A stretch of DNA of 64,000 nucleotides from Aliivibrio finisterrensis. Lineage in GTDB: Bacteria > Pseudomonadota > Gammaproteobacteria > Enterobacterales > Vibrionaceae. The position numbers were made by a program, and so were the translations under genes. The notes under the pieces are model-generated. The model worked only from the letters and a program-made list of their open reading frames with translations. It had not been told where the DNA came from and did not search any database. Where the stretch lies: positions 248,001 to 312,000 of the forward strand of contig NZ_WBVP01000001.1 in NCBI RefSeq assembly GCF_008933155.1, written 5' to 3'. Below are positions 51,135-64,000 of the stretch, piece after piece. The first letter of the stretch is position 1; every line of letters starts with the position of its first letter.

Positions 51135-51974
51135 ATGCTTTTAACGACTCAACGATTTACCTTAGTGGCGCTTGCTACTCTTTTAGTATCAGGCTGTTTT
51201 GATTCAAAACCAACAACAGAACAATTATGTGAAGAGCATGCAAACTTACAGTGCCAACAATTAAATATGCGTGATGGCCAATGCTTGAACCAAAGAGAGG
51301 CGCTTATATTGAGTCGTTTTGAAGTATTAAAGAGTCAAAGTGATCTTGATAAATTAAACACAATTAAAGCAACATATGAATACCAGCAATGCTTAACCTC
51401 CGCAGCACAAATTGAACCGATTACCGCTAAAGAGATTAAAACCAAACGCTCTGAAGCTCTACTTCATACTTATGATGCTATTGATGCTTTATCTTTAGAG
51501 CTTCAAACTTCTACAGAACCAAAGGTTCTTTTTTATCGCTGGACAACTGGAGATAAAAAAGCACTGCGTGAATTTTTACAATTAGAAGGAACGAAAGCAT
51601 TAGAATCTGCCGAGTTACAATACGCACTTGCCACTTTTTATACGCAACGTGATGGGAATAAAACCATCCTAATTCTTAATCATTCATTAGAGTTACTAAC
51701 AGAGAAAGATTATGAAAATGAATTACACTCAATAATCATTAAATCGCTTGCGAGTATTAACCATAAAGAAGGTAATAAAAAGCATGCGTATATTTGGGCT
51801 TTAGTAGGTAAAGAATTTCAACTACAAGTGGCTTCAGAAAAACAATTGGAGTTACTGTATCAATTTACAGCGGAAGAAAAAGAAACATTACTAAAAAGCA
51901 GTGAAACAATAACAAAAAGTATTGAAGCGCAAAACTTCCACCCCTCTTTACTACCAGTTCAAATAAAAAAGTAA
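51135..51974 (+). CDS. DUF2989-family lipoprotein
   Basis: A 279-residue predicted lipoprotein with signal MLLTTQRFTLVALATLLVSG and lipobox VSGC (Cys21), a Cys-rich stretch just after (EQLCEEHANLQCQQLN...DGQC), then mostly helical, TPR-like sequence. I recall DUF2989 for this position next to msrB in vibrios; not verified by search. The ATG at 51135 follows TAGGA; the frame from 51096 adds residues before the signal. Confidence 0.65.
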   Translation: MLLTTQRFTLVALATLLVSGCFDSKPTTEQLCEEHANLQCQQLNMRDGQCLNQREALILSRFEVLKSQSDLDKLNTIKATYEYQQCLTSAAQIEPITAKEIKTKRSEALLHTYDAIDALSLELQTSTEPKVLFYRWTTGDKKALREFLQLEGTKALESAELQYALATFYTQRDGNKTILILNHSLELLTEKDYENELHSIIIKSLASINHKEGNKKHAYIWALVGKEFQLQVASEKQLELLYQFTAEEKETLLKSSETITKSIEAQNFHPSLLPVQIKK

Positions 51975-51984
51975 TTCAGAAGTA

Positions 51985-52011
51985 AAAAGGAGCCTGTGCT
52001 CCTTTTTTTTA
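51985..52011. terminator. Terminator between the lipoprotein gene and msrB
   Basis: AAAAAGGAGC-CTGT-GCTCCTTTTT followed by more T; convergent genes on both sides. Confidence 0.9.
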
Positions 52012-52041
52012 TTGCATTAAAGCTAACCGATATTTCCACTG

Positions 52042-52449
52042 CTAGTTTTTATTATTAAAATGTAGCGATACTGAATTAACACAAAAACGTTCACCCGTTG
52101 TCTTAGGGCCATCATTAAACACGTGGCCTAAATGACTATCGCATTGACGACAGCGGATCTCTGTTCTTTGCATTCCATGGCTATTATCCTCAATATATCG
52201 AATTGCCTGCTCATTCGCTGGGGCATCAAAACTTGGCCAACCACATCCAGAATCGTATTTATTCTCAGAAACAAATAAAATAGTTTGGCAACAGGTACAG
52301 TTATAATCCCCTGTAGATTTATTATGTAACAGCTTTCCTGAAAAAGGTGCTTCAGTACCTTGTTTTCTACAAATATCAAACTCTTCTTGGGTCAAACTCT
52401 CTTGCCAATCTGCTTCTGTAAATTCTGAAAACTGTTTTGATTTGTCCAT
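52042..52449 (-). CDS. msrB: Peptide-methionine (R)-S-oxide reductase MsrB
   Basis: A 135-residue enzyme reducing Met-R-sulfoxide. Zinc ligands Cys51/Cys54 and Cys100/Cys103, catalytic Cys123 in [11 protein letters not shown], and SGCGWPSF are all present. Divergent from gapA as in E. coli. Confidence 0.97.
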   Translation of the reverse strand: MDKSKQFSEFTEADWQESLTQEEFDICRKQGTEAPFSGKLLHNKSTGDYNCTCCQTILFVSENKYDSGCGWPSFDAPANEQAIRYIEDNSHGMQRTEIRCRQCDSHLGHVFNDGPKTTGERFCVNSVSLHFNNKN

Positions 52450-53779
<1,330 letters not shown>

Positions 53780-53838
53780 GCATTGGTATAGACTTTCTTT
53801 GAAAGCTAACTTAAAAGGTTTTGTATCTTTTAAGAATG

Positions 53839-53866
53839 AAAGGCGACTTAATTGTCGCCTTTTTTG
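53839..53866 (+). terminator. Terminator of gapA
   Basis: AAGGCGAC / GTCGCCTT stem with a 6-base loop and T6. Confidence 0.92.
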
Positions 53867-53958
53867 TACCTGTTATTTAAGTAAAAGTACCTATTCCTTT
53901 TCTAGATTAGAGTGTAACTAAGGAAAAGAATATGTATTTATTATTTTAGGAGCGACCT

Positions 53959-54834
53959 ATGAACCTTACTCACCTTCCAACCATCAGTGTGTTATCTGAT
54001 AGCGTTACTATTGCTCAGCTTGATGATGTTAAGATCGTACGCATTATTCATGACAAAGCAGAAGCGGCTATTTCATTACATGGTGGACATGTACTGTCTT
54101 TCACTCCAAAAGGCCAAGATGACCTTATCTGGATGAGTAAAGAAGCTATCTTTAACCCTGAAAAAGCCATTCGTGGTGGTGTACCTGTTTGCTGGCCTTG
54201 GTTTGGCCGTATCGCTAACCCTGCCCACGGCTTTGCTCGCAATAGTACTTGGACATTAATAGAACACCGTGAAAACGAAAATGGGGTCATGGTAGTTCTT
54301 GGTTTAGAAGCTTCAGAAAAAACCAAAGCTATTTGGCCATTTGAATTTGAAGCTCGCTTAACAGTAGAAATTGGCGATCAGCTAACGATTACTCTTGATG
54401 CAAAAAATACAGATAATAAAGCGTGGAACTGCTCAGGAGCATTACACACGTACCTAAATGTTGCTGATATTAACACCACAACAATTACCGGTATGGGATC
54501 AAGCTATATTGATGGCTTACTGGAAGGGAAAGTATGTTCGGGTGTTGATACATTATCGATTAATGCGGCGGTTGACCGTGTTTACACTCAGCCAGAAAAC
54601 ACCGTCCTAGTCTCTGATACACAACGTACACTGTCTGTAACTAATACTGGCCACAATGCAGCAGTTATCTGGAATCCGTGGATTGAAGGCGCTGAATCTA
54701 TGGGTGACATGAACAATGATGGTTATCAAACGATGGTGTGTGTTGAATCAACCTATCATGCTGCAAGTCTAGAAACAGCTAAAGTAATTCAACCTAATGA
54801 ATCATTTGTGTTAAGTACAACAATTAACGCTTAA
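53959..54834 (+). CDS. yeaD: D-hexose-6-phosphate mutarotase (YeaD type)
   Basis: A 291-residue galactose mutarotase-like fold with GGHVLSFTP, RGGVPVCWPWFGR, HGFARNSTW (catalytic His) and Glu in MVCVESTYHA. It interconverts anomers of hexose-6-phosphates such as glucose-6-phosphate. Sits after gapA, as yeaD does in E. coli. AGGAG ribosome binding site. Confidence 0.93.
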   Translation: MNLTHLPTISVLSDSVTIAQLDDVKIVRIIHDKAEAAISLHGGHVLSFTPKGQDDLIWMSKEAIFNPEKAIRGGVPVCWPWFGRIANPAHGFARNSTWTLIEHRENENGVMVVLGLEASEKTKAIWPFEFEARLTVEIGDQLTITLDAKNTDNKAWNCSGALHTYLNVADINTTTITGMGSSYIDGLLEGKVCSGVDTLSINAAVDRVYTQPENTVLVSDTQRTLSVTNTGHNAAVIWNPWIEGAESMGDMNNDGYQTMVCVESTYHAASLETAKVIQPNESFVLSTTINA

Positions 54835-54850
54835 TCTTAAAGCCAGAAAC

Positions 54851-54882
54851 AAAAACGGAAGCACTAAGGCTTCCGTTTTTTA
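54851..54882. terminator. Bidirectional terminator between the yeaD-type gene and gsk
   Basis: AAAAACGGAAGC / GCTTCCGTTTTT stem with a 6-base loop. Confidence 0.9.
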
Positions 54883-54916
54883 TATCATCTATTTTAATAG
54901 TAAGCAGATGCTGAAA

Positions 54917-56221
54917 TTATCTTTCCCAGTACGACTCTTCTAACGAATCTTCACGCTCTGGTAAACCACGAGATAAACGTGGTGAATGTTGCGCTAATAC
55001 TTCAAAGCTTACACGGTTTGAGTACTTACATACTTGAGAAAACGAAGAGTATGTTAGGTATGAGTGCTGATGCTTACTTGAATTAGGCACATTATTACGG
55101 TGATAATGGTTTGCTGCCATATCATGTAATAAAGCCGACAATGCACCATCGCCTGCCCCATTGGTATTCTTGATTTTTTCAGGGCCGCCCATGTATGGTG
55201 AGATATGGGAATACACCTTCATTGGATTTTCACAGCTGTCTTTAATTGCAGGACGGCTAAACTCAAATTGGTTAAATTCTGGAATAGTACCTGGAAGTAA
55301 TGGTAATGAAGTCTCACGCTTCGCTTCATCCTCTGTATAACCTGCCATATAAAGCCCTACAGGGCCCGCAGTACATAATACAAGATCAACCCAGTCAAGT
55401 GCTTTATCTGCTGCTTCTAGAGGATCTGATGCGCCTGTAAGCGCTTCACCTTCTTCTTCATTCATAGCAACAACGGTTACATGATCGTTTAAGAAATCAC
55501 GCCAGTATTGTGGATCATCTTGAACAACAAATTTAGTACCCATAGTCAATACTACTGGTACGTCATGTTTTTTCGCGTACTCAATAGCTTGCATCGTAGC
55601 AGCTGGCATTGGGTCGCCATCTTTACAACGAACTAAATAAGCAGTCAGTACTAATGCAGATGCATTTTTAAAGATTTTCTCTGGAATGCTTTCTGCACGA
55701 AGTTGGTTCATGTCACCTTCGCTGATCGCAAACGTACGCTCACCGTCTTGGCTAATAAGCGCAAAACAGCGACCAATTGCACCAGGAACCGGTTGAAGGT
55801 AGTTCAAATCCATTCGGCTAGACGTATTACATAAGTAGCGATATGAGTAGCTACCAATATGAATGTCTTCACTCATCACACCTAACAGCGTTGATTTATC
55901 ATCAGCGAGTACTGAATAGTTGTGAAGTGTATTACCAATCGTACCACCAGCGAATTCGTTGGTGATCATGTTGTTATCTTTAAGCTCATTATAAAGCATT
56001 TCCGCTTTATCATTATCGATAACCAGTGAGTGTCCTTTACTCAAGCCATACTTCTCAATAAAAGCATCGTCAATTCGAGCTTCAATATCCACTAACGTTT
56101 GATCAATACCGATAATGTGCGTACGCGACATTTTTTTGGTTTCTTGAGCTTGGCTAACTAATGGATCACGAGCGTGAACTGGAAAATAATGCTTGGATTT
56201 ACGCTGACCTGGAAATTTCAT
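54917..56221 (-). CDS. gsk: Inosine-guanosine kinase
   Basis: A 434-residue PfkB-family kinase phosphorylating inosine and guanosine in purine salvage. GGTIGNTLHNYSVLADD near the N-terminus and the C-terminal anion-hole motif NTNGAGDGALSALLHD (catalytic Asp) are intact. Length equals E. coli Gsk when started at the ATG at 56221 (MKFPGQRKSKHYFP); a frame from 56236 adds five residues. Neither has a strong ribosome binding site. Confidence 0.95.
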   Translation of the reverse strand: MKFPGQRKSKHYFPVHARDPLVSQAQETKKMSRTHIIGIDQTLVDIEARIDDAFIEKYGLSKGHSLVIDNDKAEMLYNELKDNNMITNEFAGGTIGNTLHNYSVLADDKSTLLGVMSEDIHIGSYSYRYLCNTSSRMDLNYLQPVPGAIGRCFALISQDGERTFAISEGDMNQLRAESIPEKIFKNASALVLTAYLVRCKDGDPMPAATMQAIEYAKKHDVPVVLTMGTKFVVQDDPQYWRDFLNDHVTVVAMNEEEGEALTGASDPLEAADKALDWVDLVLCTAGPVGLYMAGYTEDEAKRETSLPLLPGTIPEFNQFEFSRPAIKDSCENPMKVYSHISPYMGGPEKIKNTNGAGDGALSALLHDMAANHYHRNNVPNSSKHQHSYLTYSSFSQVCKYSNRVSFEVLAQHSPRLSRGLPEREDSLEESYWER

Positions 56222-56404
56222 AAAATAATCATTCAACTGGCTAATGGAAGAAGTGCGAAGTTTAGCCGCTCAATAACTCTGCCGCAACTACTGATATTAG
56301 CCTCAATGAAAGGCAAACGTTTGCTCTTTCTATTTGTTTATACTTCTAGCCTTACTAAGGCCATTCATGATAATTTATCTGTGTATTTTTTAAAGGTAAC
56401 CACC

Positions 56405-56728
56405 ATGACAACTGAACTAATTAGCTATGATGACGTAATCGAAGTCGCTTACGATATTTTCCTTGAAATGGCTCAAGACAACCTTGAACCAGCTGATGTT
56501 GCATTATTTACTCTACAATTTGATGATCGCGGCGCTGCTGAAGTTGTTGATACTCGTGATGATTGGGCTGGACACGTTGGCTTTGAAGTTGATGGCGAAG
56601 TATACGCGGAAGTTCTCATTGGCTTAGTCAATGAAGAATCAGACGTATTGGATGATGTATTTGCTCGTATGCTAGTCAGTCGTGATCCTGAACACAAGTT
56701 CTGCCACATGTTATGGAAACGTGATTAA
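56405..56728 (+). CDS. YciU/HI1450-family DNA mimic protein (DUF440)
   Basis: A 107-residue very acidic protein with DIFLEMAQDNLEPADVALF, DDWAGHVGFEVDG and HKFCHMLWKRD, matching YciU/HI1450, a putative double-stranded DNA mimic reported to bind HU. The start is the ATG at 56405; a longer frame running upstream to 56174 overlaps the divergent gsk gene and is rejected. Confidence 0.9.
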   Translation: MTTELISYDDVIEVAYDIFLEMAQDNLEPADVALFTLQFDDRGAAEVVDTRDDWAGHVGFEVDGEVYAEVLIGLVNEESDVLDDVFARMLVSRDPEHKFCHMLWKRD

Positions 56729-56752
56729 TTTTATCGTTCGTCTTTAACGACT

Positions 56753-56778
56753 AAGGAGCATTCATTTGCTCCTTTTTT
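56753..56778 (+). terminator. Terminator of the YciU-type gene
   Basis: AAGGAGCA / TGCTCCTT stem followed by T6. Confidence 0.88.
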
Positions 56779-56870
56779 ATTATCCTCTCTCATTGAATCT
56801 CTTACTTTACACCCCCATTATTTCTTTATGCTCACAAACTGCTTATTGCAGAAAATAATAAAGGAATACC

Positions 56871-57305
56871 ATGTCTCAATTTCAATCTAGATGCCCATCA
56901 TGCAATGGACTCAACCGCCTTCCTATTGAACGCATTAATGACACACCTACTTGTGGTCGCTGTAAAGAACACCTATTAGATGGAAAGCCGCTAGAAGGTA
57001 CCACTGATAATCTTGCTGCTTTAATGAATAGTGATAAACCTGTTGTTATCGACTTCTGGGCCCCGTGGTGTAATCCATGTGTTGGATTTTCTCCGGTATT
57101 TGAAGACGTTGCCGTTGAACGCAATGGCCAAGTTCGTTGTGTAAAAGTAAATACGGAAGCTCAACAACAAATTGCTGCACAATATCAGATCCGCTCTATC
57201 CCTACGATTATGGTCTTTAAGAACGGCCAGCGTGTAGATATGATTAATGGTGCATTACCAAAAGGTCAATTTGATCAGTGGCTAAATCAAGCACTGCTTA
57301 AATAA
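56871..57305 (+). CDS. trxC: Thioredoxin 2 (TrxC) with variant active site WCNPC
   Basis: A 144-residue two-domain thioredoxin: N-terminal zinc finger (CPSC at 8-11 and CGRC at 28-31) and a thioredoxin domain (about 42-144) with the cis-Pro in IRSIPTIMVF. The active site is WCNPC (66-70), where WCGPC is usual; the DNA reads TGG TGT AAT CCA TGT. A redox shift or narrower specificity is possible. Confidence 0.95.
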   Translation: MSQFQSRCPSCNGLNRLPIERINDTPTCGRCKEHLLDGKPLEGTTDNLAALMNSDKPVVIDFWAPWCNPCVGFSPVFEDVAVERNGQVRCVKVNTEAQQQIAAQYQIRSIPTIMVFKNGQRVDMINGALPKGQFDQWLNQALLK

Positions 57306-57323
57306 TGTAAATAGCAGACAAAC

Positions 57324-57359
57324 AAAAGCCGCTGTATGACTTAACATACAGCGGCTTTT
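57324..57359. terminator. Bidirectional terminator between trxC and serS
   Basis: AAAAGCCGCTGTATG / CATACAGCGGCTTTT 15-base perfect stem between convergent genes. Confidence 0.93.
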
Positions 57360-57391
57360 TAATGTTTATCTAGTCCATGCTATAGAACAGA

Positions 57392-58714
<1,323 letters not shown>

Positions 58715-58820
58715 TTATGGTCATTGTGTATTCAAATAATACAGAACACACTGAGTAATAAAATTTTGTGCAATTTTCAGTTCCAAATTGCGATTCGAAT
58801 AAGATACCGAAAATGATCTT

Positions 58821-60167
58821 TTATTGGTAGCGTTTTAAGGTGCTGTTTTGATCTAATTGGGCTAAATATTCTAGCTTTTCACTAATTTTGGTTTCTAAGC
58901 CACGTTTTGTTGGAAAGTAGTACTTACGATCCTGCATTTCTGGTGGAAAATAATTCTCACCTGATGCATACGCATTTGGCTCATCATGAGCATAACGATA
59001 GTCTGCACCATAACCCATGTCTTTCATTAATGATGTCGGGGCATTACGTAAATGGTTTGGCACATCATAATCTGGTGAATTAATGGCGTCCATTTGCGCT
59101 TGTTTCCATGCGGTATAAACGGCATTACTTTTAGGAGCACATGCCAAATAAACCACCGCTTGAGCAATCGCTCTTTCGCCTTCAGCAGGACCAATGCGAG
59201 TAAAGCAATCCCACGCATTCATCGCAACTTCCATCGCTCGTGGGTCAGCATTGCCTATATCTTCAGAAGCTATCGCTAGCAAACGACGCGCAACATAAAG
59301 TGGGTCACCACCCGCAGCTATAATTCGCGCAGTCCAATAGAGTGCCGCATCCGGATTTGAACCACGAATGGATTTATGAACGGCTGAGATTAAGTCATAC
59401 CACATGTCGCCTTTATTATCGAAGCGCGCCAGTTTTTCACCTGCCACTTCCGCTAATAAAGGTAAGTCCACCACTTTCTTACCGTCGTGATCTTCTTCTG
59501 CCATATCATGCAGAAGCTCAAGATAATTGAGTGACATACGAGCATCACCCGACACCAAATTTGCCAGTTGTAATTTTACATCATCAGGAAGTACAAAATT
59601 ATCATCATTTAAGCCGCGATCTTTATCTAAAAGCGCTTGGTCTATTACCTGAACAATATCTTGTTTTTCTAATGATTTTAATTTGTAGACTCGCGCTCGC
59701 GATAACAATGCGTTATTGAGTTCAAAAGAAGGGTTTTCAGTCGTCGCGCCAATAAAGGTGATCGTGCCATCTTCTATATGTGGCAAAAAAGCATCTTGCT
59801 GACTTTTATTAAAGCGATGGACCTCATCCACAAACATAATGGTTCTTCTACCTGTGATTTGGTTTTCTTTTGCTTTTTCAATTGCAGCTCGAATGTCTTT
59901 TACACCAGATGTGACTGCCGATACTCGCTCGACTTCAGCATTGGTATAATTAGCTGCTACTTCCGCTAATGTTGTTTTACCGGTACCAGGAGGCCCCCAT
60001 AAAATCATTGAGTGGATCTGTCCGGCTTCTAACGCGCGACGCAATGGCTTACCAACGCCTAATAAATGCTGCTGACCAATGTATTGCTCAATATTTTGAG
60101 GGCGCATTCTAGCAGCAAGGGGACGAAAATCGTCCCCTGCTGAAAAATCTAAACTGAAGTTACTCAC
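58821..60167 (-). CDS. rarA: Replication-associated recombination protein A (RarA/MgsA)
   Basis: A 448-residue AAA+ protein of the clamp-loader-like family: Walker [11 protein letters not shown] near 53, Walker [15 protein letters not shown] near 110, sensor [12 protein letters not shown]. Acts at stalled forks with SSB. The start is GTG with AAAGGA upstream. It is followed by serS and preceded by lolA, the usual gene order. Confidence 0.97.
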   Translation of the reverse strand: MSNFSLDFSAGDDFRPLAARMRPQNIEQYIGQQHLLGVGKPLRRALEAGQIHSMILWGPPGTGKTTLAEVAANYTNAEVERVSAVTSGVKDIRAAIEKAKENQITGRRTIMFVDEVHRFNKSQQDAFLPHIEDGTITFIGATTENPSFELNNALLSRARVYKLKSLEKQDIVQVIDQALLDKDRGLNDDNFVLPDDVKLQLANLVSGDARMSLNYLELLHDMAEEDHDGKKVVDLPLLAEVAGEKLARFDNKGDMWYDLISAVHKSIRGSNPDAALYWTARIIAAGGDPLYVARRLLAIASEDIGNADPRAMEVAMNAWDCFTRIGPAEGERAIAQAVVYLACAPKSNAVYTAWKQAQMDAINSPDYDVPNHLRNAPTSLMKDMGYGADYRYAHDEPNAYASGENYFPPEMQDRKYYFPTKRGLETKISEKLEYLAQLDQNSTLKRYQ

Positions 60168-60186
60168 GTTTATCCTTTATCTTTCA

Positions 60187-60798
60187 TTAGCGCTGATCAT
60201 CAATATCAACACCTTCTGGCACAGTAAAAGTGAAATTACTTTGTGCTGGTTTTTTCGCTTCAAATTTCGTAAAGCTAAAGTCACTACGTTGTCCGTCTTG
60301 CTCTACAACAGAGAATCCAGTGACATTACCTGATGGCTGTATATTGACAATAAAGTCGCTTTTTACTGCTGAATCAGATTTTGGGGACACGGTGAACGCA
60401 TCACCATTTTGTGTCACAGAATAATTATCCCAATCAGAAGACTTGTTACGTGTTAATAATACAAATGGGGTCTGTGTTGTGGCTTTTTCAAGCCCCATTA
60501 AGGTTACTTGCTCAACAAATGGATTGTAATACCACAATGTTTCGCCATCAGTGACTAATAAATTCTCATCAGGCGTTTGAGTATGCCAGCGAAATAAATT
60601 AGGACGTAAGATCTTCACATCCCCTTCGCCTTGCATTAAAATATCCCCTTCTGGGCTCACTACTTTTTGAGTAAATACCGCTTCAAAGCCAGCATTTTGA
60701 TTTAAACGCTCAGTCAATTCACTTTGAGGAGACGCCAAAACTGCTGCACTAAATACACTAGAACTTAATAAACACAGAGAAACTAAAAACTTTTTCAT
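60187..60798 (-). CDS. lolA: Outer-membrane lipoprotein carrier protein LolA
   Basis: A 203-residue periplasmic chaperone with a signal peptide (1-22, ending LASPQSELT). It ferries lipoproteins from LolCDE to LolB. Typical segments are FRWHTQTPDENLLVTDGETLWYYNPFVEQV and FTKFEAKKPAQSNFTFTVPEGVDI. I start at the ATG at 60798; the codon before it is TTG. Confidence 0.97.
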   Translation of the reverse strand: MKKFLVSLCLLSSSVFSAAVLASPQSELTERLNQNAGFEAVFTQKVVSPEGDILMQGEGDVKILRPNLFRWHTQTPDENLLVTDGETLWYYNPFVEQVTLMGLEKATTQTPFVLLTRNKSSDWDNYSVTQNGDAFTVSPKSDSAVKSDFIVNIQPSGNVTGFSVVEQDGQRSDFSFTKFEAKKPAQSNFTFTVPEGVDIDDQR

Positions 60799-60839
60799 CA
60801 ATAATTTTCACTTATCTAATAAAAATAATACCAATTCGA

Positions 60840-63800
60840 TTAATCGCCACTGCCTACTGGAGGTGGCGCTATCACTTCACGGTTACCATTATGGCCCGGA
60901 GTACTAACAATGCCATGCGCTTCTAATTGTTCAACGATACGAGCGGCACGGTTATAACCAATTCTGAATTGACGTTGCACCCCAGAAACAGAGCCACGAC
61001 GTGAAGTGGTTACAAACTCAACCACTTGATCAAACAATTGGTCTAGCTCTTCTTCGCCTTCTGGTTTCTCACCAGGAAGTAACGCTTCAGCACCTTGTTC
61101 GCTCTTAGTAATCGCATCAATGTAATTTGGACGACCACGCGCTTTCCAATCATTAACCACTGCATGTACGTCATCATCCGATGCAAAGGCACCGTGAACA
61201 CGAACGGTATGGTTAGAACCCGGTGCTAAGTAAAGCATATCACCCATACCAAGTAGAGATTCCGCACCACCTTGGTCAAGAATAGTTCTTGAATCGGTTT
61301 TAGTTGATACCGTAAACGCAACACGTGTTGGAATGTTTGCTTTAATCAAACCAGTAATAACATCTACCGATGGGCGTTGGGTTGCCAAGATTAAGTGAAT
61401 ACCTGCAGCACGGGCTTTTTGAGCCAAACGAGCAATCAATTCTTCTACTTTCTTACCAACAACCATCATCAAGTCAGCAAACTCATCAACAATCACAATG
61501 ATAGATGGCAGTTTTTCTAGCAATGGTGGCATTTCATCCATGCTGTCACCCGGTTTCCATAATGGATCATGAATTGGGTGCCCTGCTGCTGCTGCCATTT
61601 TCAATTTATCATTAAAGCCTTGTAGGTTACGAACCCCTAACGCTGACATTAATTTATAACGACGTTCCATTTCACCAACACACCAACGCAATGCATTACC
61701 TGCATCTTTCATGTCAGTCACAACTTCAGTCAATAGATGTGGGATTCCTTCATAAATAGAAAGTTCCAACATTTTTGGATCGATCATGATAAAACGTACA
61801 TCTTCTGGGGTCGCTTTATAAAGCACACTCAAAATCATGACGTTTACACCAACCGATTTACCAGAGCCCGTTGTACCAGCAACCAGTACGTGAGGCATTT
61901 TAGCTAAATCAGCAATAACCGCTTCACCGGCAATATCAAGCCCCATAACGACGGTTGTTGGCGATTTTGCATTTTTAAATGTATCACTGCCAACCACATC
62001 AGAGAAAAATACCGTTTGACGATTAAAGTTAGGCAACTCTAGGCCCACATAAGGCTTACCTGGGATCACTTCAACAACACGCACTGCCATTGCCGATAAA
62101 GAACGCGCTAAATCGGTTGCTAAACCAGAAATACGGCTTACTTTTACACCAGGCGCTAAATCTAGCTCAAATCGTGTGATCACAGGACCAGGGAAGATAT
62201 CCACCACTCGTGCTTTAATTTTATAATCAGCCAGTTTTGCTTCAACCAAACGAGCGGTATGCTCTAGTGATTCTCGAGATTCCATTTCTGCACGGGTATC
62301 TGGAGCAAATAACAAATCCAAGGTTGGCATCGGAGATGTTGGTTTTGGTAGATTAGGCTCAGAGTTAACTAAGAACGGATTCTGCAGTGCCGCTTGCGTT
62401 GCCTTTTCTTTGGCGACTAAAGCTTGGAACGCAGCAATATCCGCATCTGAATGCGTAGGCTCTTCTTCAACTGTTAGCTCTTCGTCTCTAGCGTCTTCAA
62501 CTACCGCCTCTTCAATCGTAACACTTCTCGCAGACAAATGAGGAAGATCACTTTCTTCTATTTCAACCGTTTCAATCTCTTCTGTAGAAGAATCGAACGC
62601 ATTAATGTGTAATTCATTAAGCGTTTCAGGTTGCACCTCTTCTACGGCGCTAAATGCAGGTAGCGTTTCTTCTTCTAATGCATTGAATGATTCTTCTTGT
62701 TTTAAGTCTTCAATTTCAACTTCTTGCTCAAGTGCAGAGAAACTCGATTCATTAGTAGTATCAATTCCCTCTTTCTCATCTAGGTTATCTTCAAGCTCAA
62801 TAGAAGGATCAACGGATACCGCTCTGTCTGATATTTCCTCAAGATCATTTTCAAATACTGGGTTCTCAAACTCATTTCCGTATTGTTCATTATATTGTGA
62901 ACTCAATGACTCAAGTATACTCGCTTCAGAATCAGCAACCATTGCCACTGAACTCACTGTGGCAACAGTAGCTGTAGGGAATGACTGCTCAGCGTTTACT
63001 TGACTTAATAACGGATCTTGGACTAATGCTTCATTATCCAGCTCTGCAATAGTCGCGTTACTGCGCATAGATAAATTAATACCATCTTCTAAGCTCTCAG
63101 GGACGATCTGCTCTTGTGGTGCCATAGAATAAACAGGTGCGTCTACAGAACTATAAATACTGTCAGTATCCGCACTTTCCATTTCTACAGCTGGTGTCGT
63201 TTCCGTCAACTCAACGATAGGTTCAGAAACAGATTCATTTACTGTCGAGAATAGAGGATCATCAGAATAAGCGGCCTCTCTTTCATAGTGGTCAACATTA
63301 CTTGTTTGCATTTCCTGCGGAGCATTGGCAAACATAGATAACTCACGAGAAGAAATTTTAGGTGTCTCAAATGAGTCTACCGCTTTCGAAAATTCAGCTT
63401 CATCCTCTTTCTCTTCATGACGATGTTCATGTTCGACTTGGTACGTTTCGTCTTCGGTTTTTCTCACTTTATTAACAATACTTCTGATCCCTTCTAATGC
63501 GAAACCACCAAGGTTATCAACAATAGTTAGCCAAGAGACCCCAGTGAATAGCGTCAAGCCAGCTCCCCACAAGAACATAAAGATAAGCGTTGAGCCAAGT
63601 AAATTCAAAATAGGCATTGTTATGCTTGTCAAGACATCGCCAACCACACCGCCTGATGAGAAATACCATAAATCATCGAAGCTTGTATCAGCTAATGCAC
63701 AACTAGTTAAAAAGAGCATAAGTAAGCCTAGAATACGAGTTCCGATCATCATAAGATCTAACTCTTCATTTTCCTCTCGCTCTTTTTTACGAAAAGCTAT

Positions 63801-64000
63801 CCAAGTGCAAGCTAGTAAGATTACTGGTAGTAAATAAGCCAAAGACCCAAAGGCAAAGAAAAGCGTATCTGCTATCCACGCGCCAAATGACCCGCCTACG
63901 TTGTCTACGGTTCCAGCCCATGACGTTTGAGTCCATGATGGATCTGCAGGGTTAAAGCTAAATAAAGAGATAGTAATAAAAATCGTTGCTAGTAAGCCAA
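60840..64000 (-). CDS. ftsK: DNA translocase FtsK, N-terminus beyond the window
   Basis: The open frame continues without a stop to the right edge, so at least about 1053 residues are visible and the first membrane helices are missing. Visible: two to three membrane segments near the right edge, a long acidic Glu/Ser-rich linker (about 63,400 down to 62,300), and the C-terminal motor with Walker [14 protein letters not shown] and Walker [15 protein letters not shown] gamma winged-helix domain closes it with [23 protein letters not shown]. It pumps chromosome dimers to dif and activates XerCD. Confidence 0.97.
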   Translation of the reverse strand, partial: GLLATIFITISLFSFNPADPSWTQTSWAGTVDNVGGSFGAWIADTLFFAFGSLAYLLPVILLACTWIAFRKKEREENEELDLMMIGTRILGLLMLFLTSCALADTSFDDLWYFSSGGVVGDVLTSITMPILNLLGSTLIFMFLWGAGLTLFTGVSWLTIVDNLGGFALEGIRSIVNKVRKTEDETYQVEHEHRHEEKEDEAEFSKAVDSFETPKISSRELSMFANAPQEMQTSNVDHYEREAAYSDDPLFSTVNESVSEPIVELTETTPAVEMESADTDSIYSSVDAPVYSMAPQEQIVPESLEDGINLSMRSNATIAELDNEALVQDPLLSQVNAEQSFPTATVATVSSVAMVADSEASILESLSSQYNEQYGNEFENPVFENDLEEISDRAVSVDPSIELEDNLDEKEGIDTTNESSFSALEQEVEIEDLKQEESFNALEEETLPAFSAVEEVQPETLNELHINAFDSSTEEIETVEIEESDLPHLSARSVTIEEAVVEDARDEELTVEEEPTHSDADIAAFQALVAKEKATQAALQNPFLVNSEPNLPKPTSPMPTLDLLFAPDTRAEMESRESLEHTARLVEAKLADYKIKARVVDIFPGPVITRFELDLAPGVKVSRISGLATDLARSLSAMAVRVVEVIPGKPYVGLELPNFNRQTVFFSDVVGSDTFKNAKSPTTVVMGLDIAGEAVIADLAKMPHVLVAGTTGSGKSVGVNVMILSVLYKATPEDVRFIMIDPKMLELSIYEGIPHLLTEVVTDMKDAGNALRWCVGEMERRYKLMSALGVRNLQGFNDKLKMAAAAGHPIHDPLWKPGDSMDEMPPLLEKLPSIIVIVDEFADLMMVVGKKVEELIARLAQKARAAGIHLILATQRPSVDVITGLIKANIPTRVAFTVSTKTDSRTILDQGGAESLLGMGDMLYLAPGSNHTVRVHGAFASDDDVHAVVNDWKARGRPNYIDAITKSEQGAEALLPGEKPEGEEELDQLFDQVVEFVTTSRRGSVSGVQRQFRIGYNRAARIVEQLEAHGIVSTPGHNGNREVIAPPPVGSGD

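Overview
The window is ordinary core chromosome of a low-GC gammaproteobacterium of the Vibrionaceae. It is most likely from the Aliivibrio group (A. fischeri, A. logei, A. salmonicida). The pointers are a TonB2-type locus at the left edge, the uvrB-qrr1-luxO-luxU quorum-sensing block, an Rnf operon followed by nth, gloA, motY and rnt, the grxD-sodB-VC2046-family order, and single-copy housekeeping genes typical of chromosome I. No insertion sequence, prophage, integron, rRNA operon or CRISPR array was seen. Species assignment is inference from protein flavour and gene order.

Layout. 1-2434: edge of a TonB2-associated locus (ttpC, DUF3450), alaE and a YecA-family gene. 2453-8946: nadA, then the envelope operon ybgC-tolQRAB-pal-cpoB. 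9043-12660: cydA-cydB-cydX-ybgE with an upstream FNR-like site. 12661-16959: ruvC-ruvA-ruvB and aspS. 17328-22515: cmoA and cmoB (wobble U34 tRNA modification), then a three-gene cluster of unknown function: a retropepsin-like lipoprotein, an inactive transglutaminase fused to a polytopic membrane domain, and a RimK-related ATP-grasp ligase. 22544-25178: moaACDE behind a Moco riboswitch-like leader. 25179-30171: yvcK, luxU, luxO, the Qrr1 sRNA with a sigma-54 promoter and LuxO-like sites, and uvrB. 30472-30765: a paired DnaA-box motif and tRNA-Asn. 30872-37921: rsxABCDGE-nth and gloA. 38070-43243: a DUF2753 gene, motY, rnt, an antiporter and a TPR response regulator. 43366-48952: grxD, sodB, a VC2046-family gene, a degenerate SDR and adhE. 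49541-56221: a K+ channel, a previously uncalled 50-residue membrane peptide, yeaC, a lipoprotein, msrB, gapA, a mutarotase and gsk. 56405-64000: a YciU-type DNA mimic, trxC, serS, rarA, lolA and ftsK, which runs off the right edge.

How the genes work together. Tol-Pal and CpoB coordinate outer-membrane constriction; LolA and FtsK act in lipoprotein transport and division. LuxU passes phosphate to LuxO, which with sigma-54 should drive the divergent qrr1. Cytochrome bd and AdhE, each preceded by an FNR-like box, serve low-oxygen metabolism. Rnf links NADH/ferredoxin electrons to the membrane. RuvABC, UvrB, Nth and RarA are DNA maintenance. The least understood part is the 19162-22515 triad, my main candidate for an undescribed system. 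Many gene ends carry clear stem-loop terminators, which supports the transcription units given. Several starts were moved from the longest open frame on the basis of ribosome binding sites and family N-termini; each case is stated in its entry.
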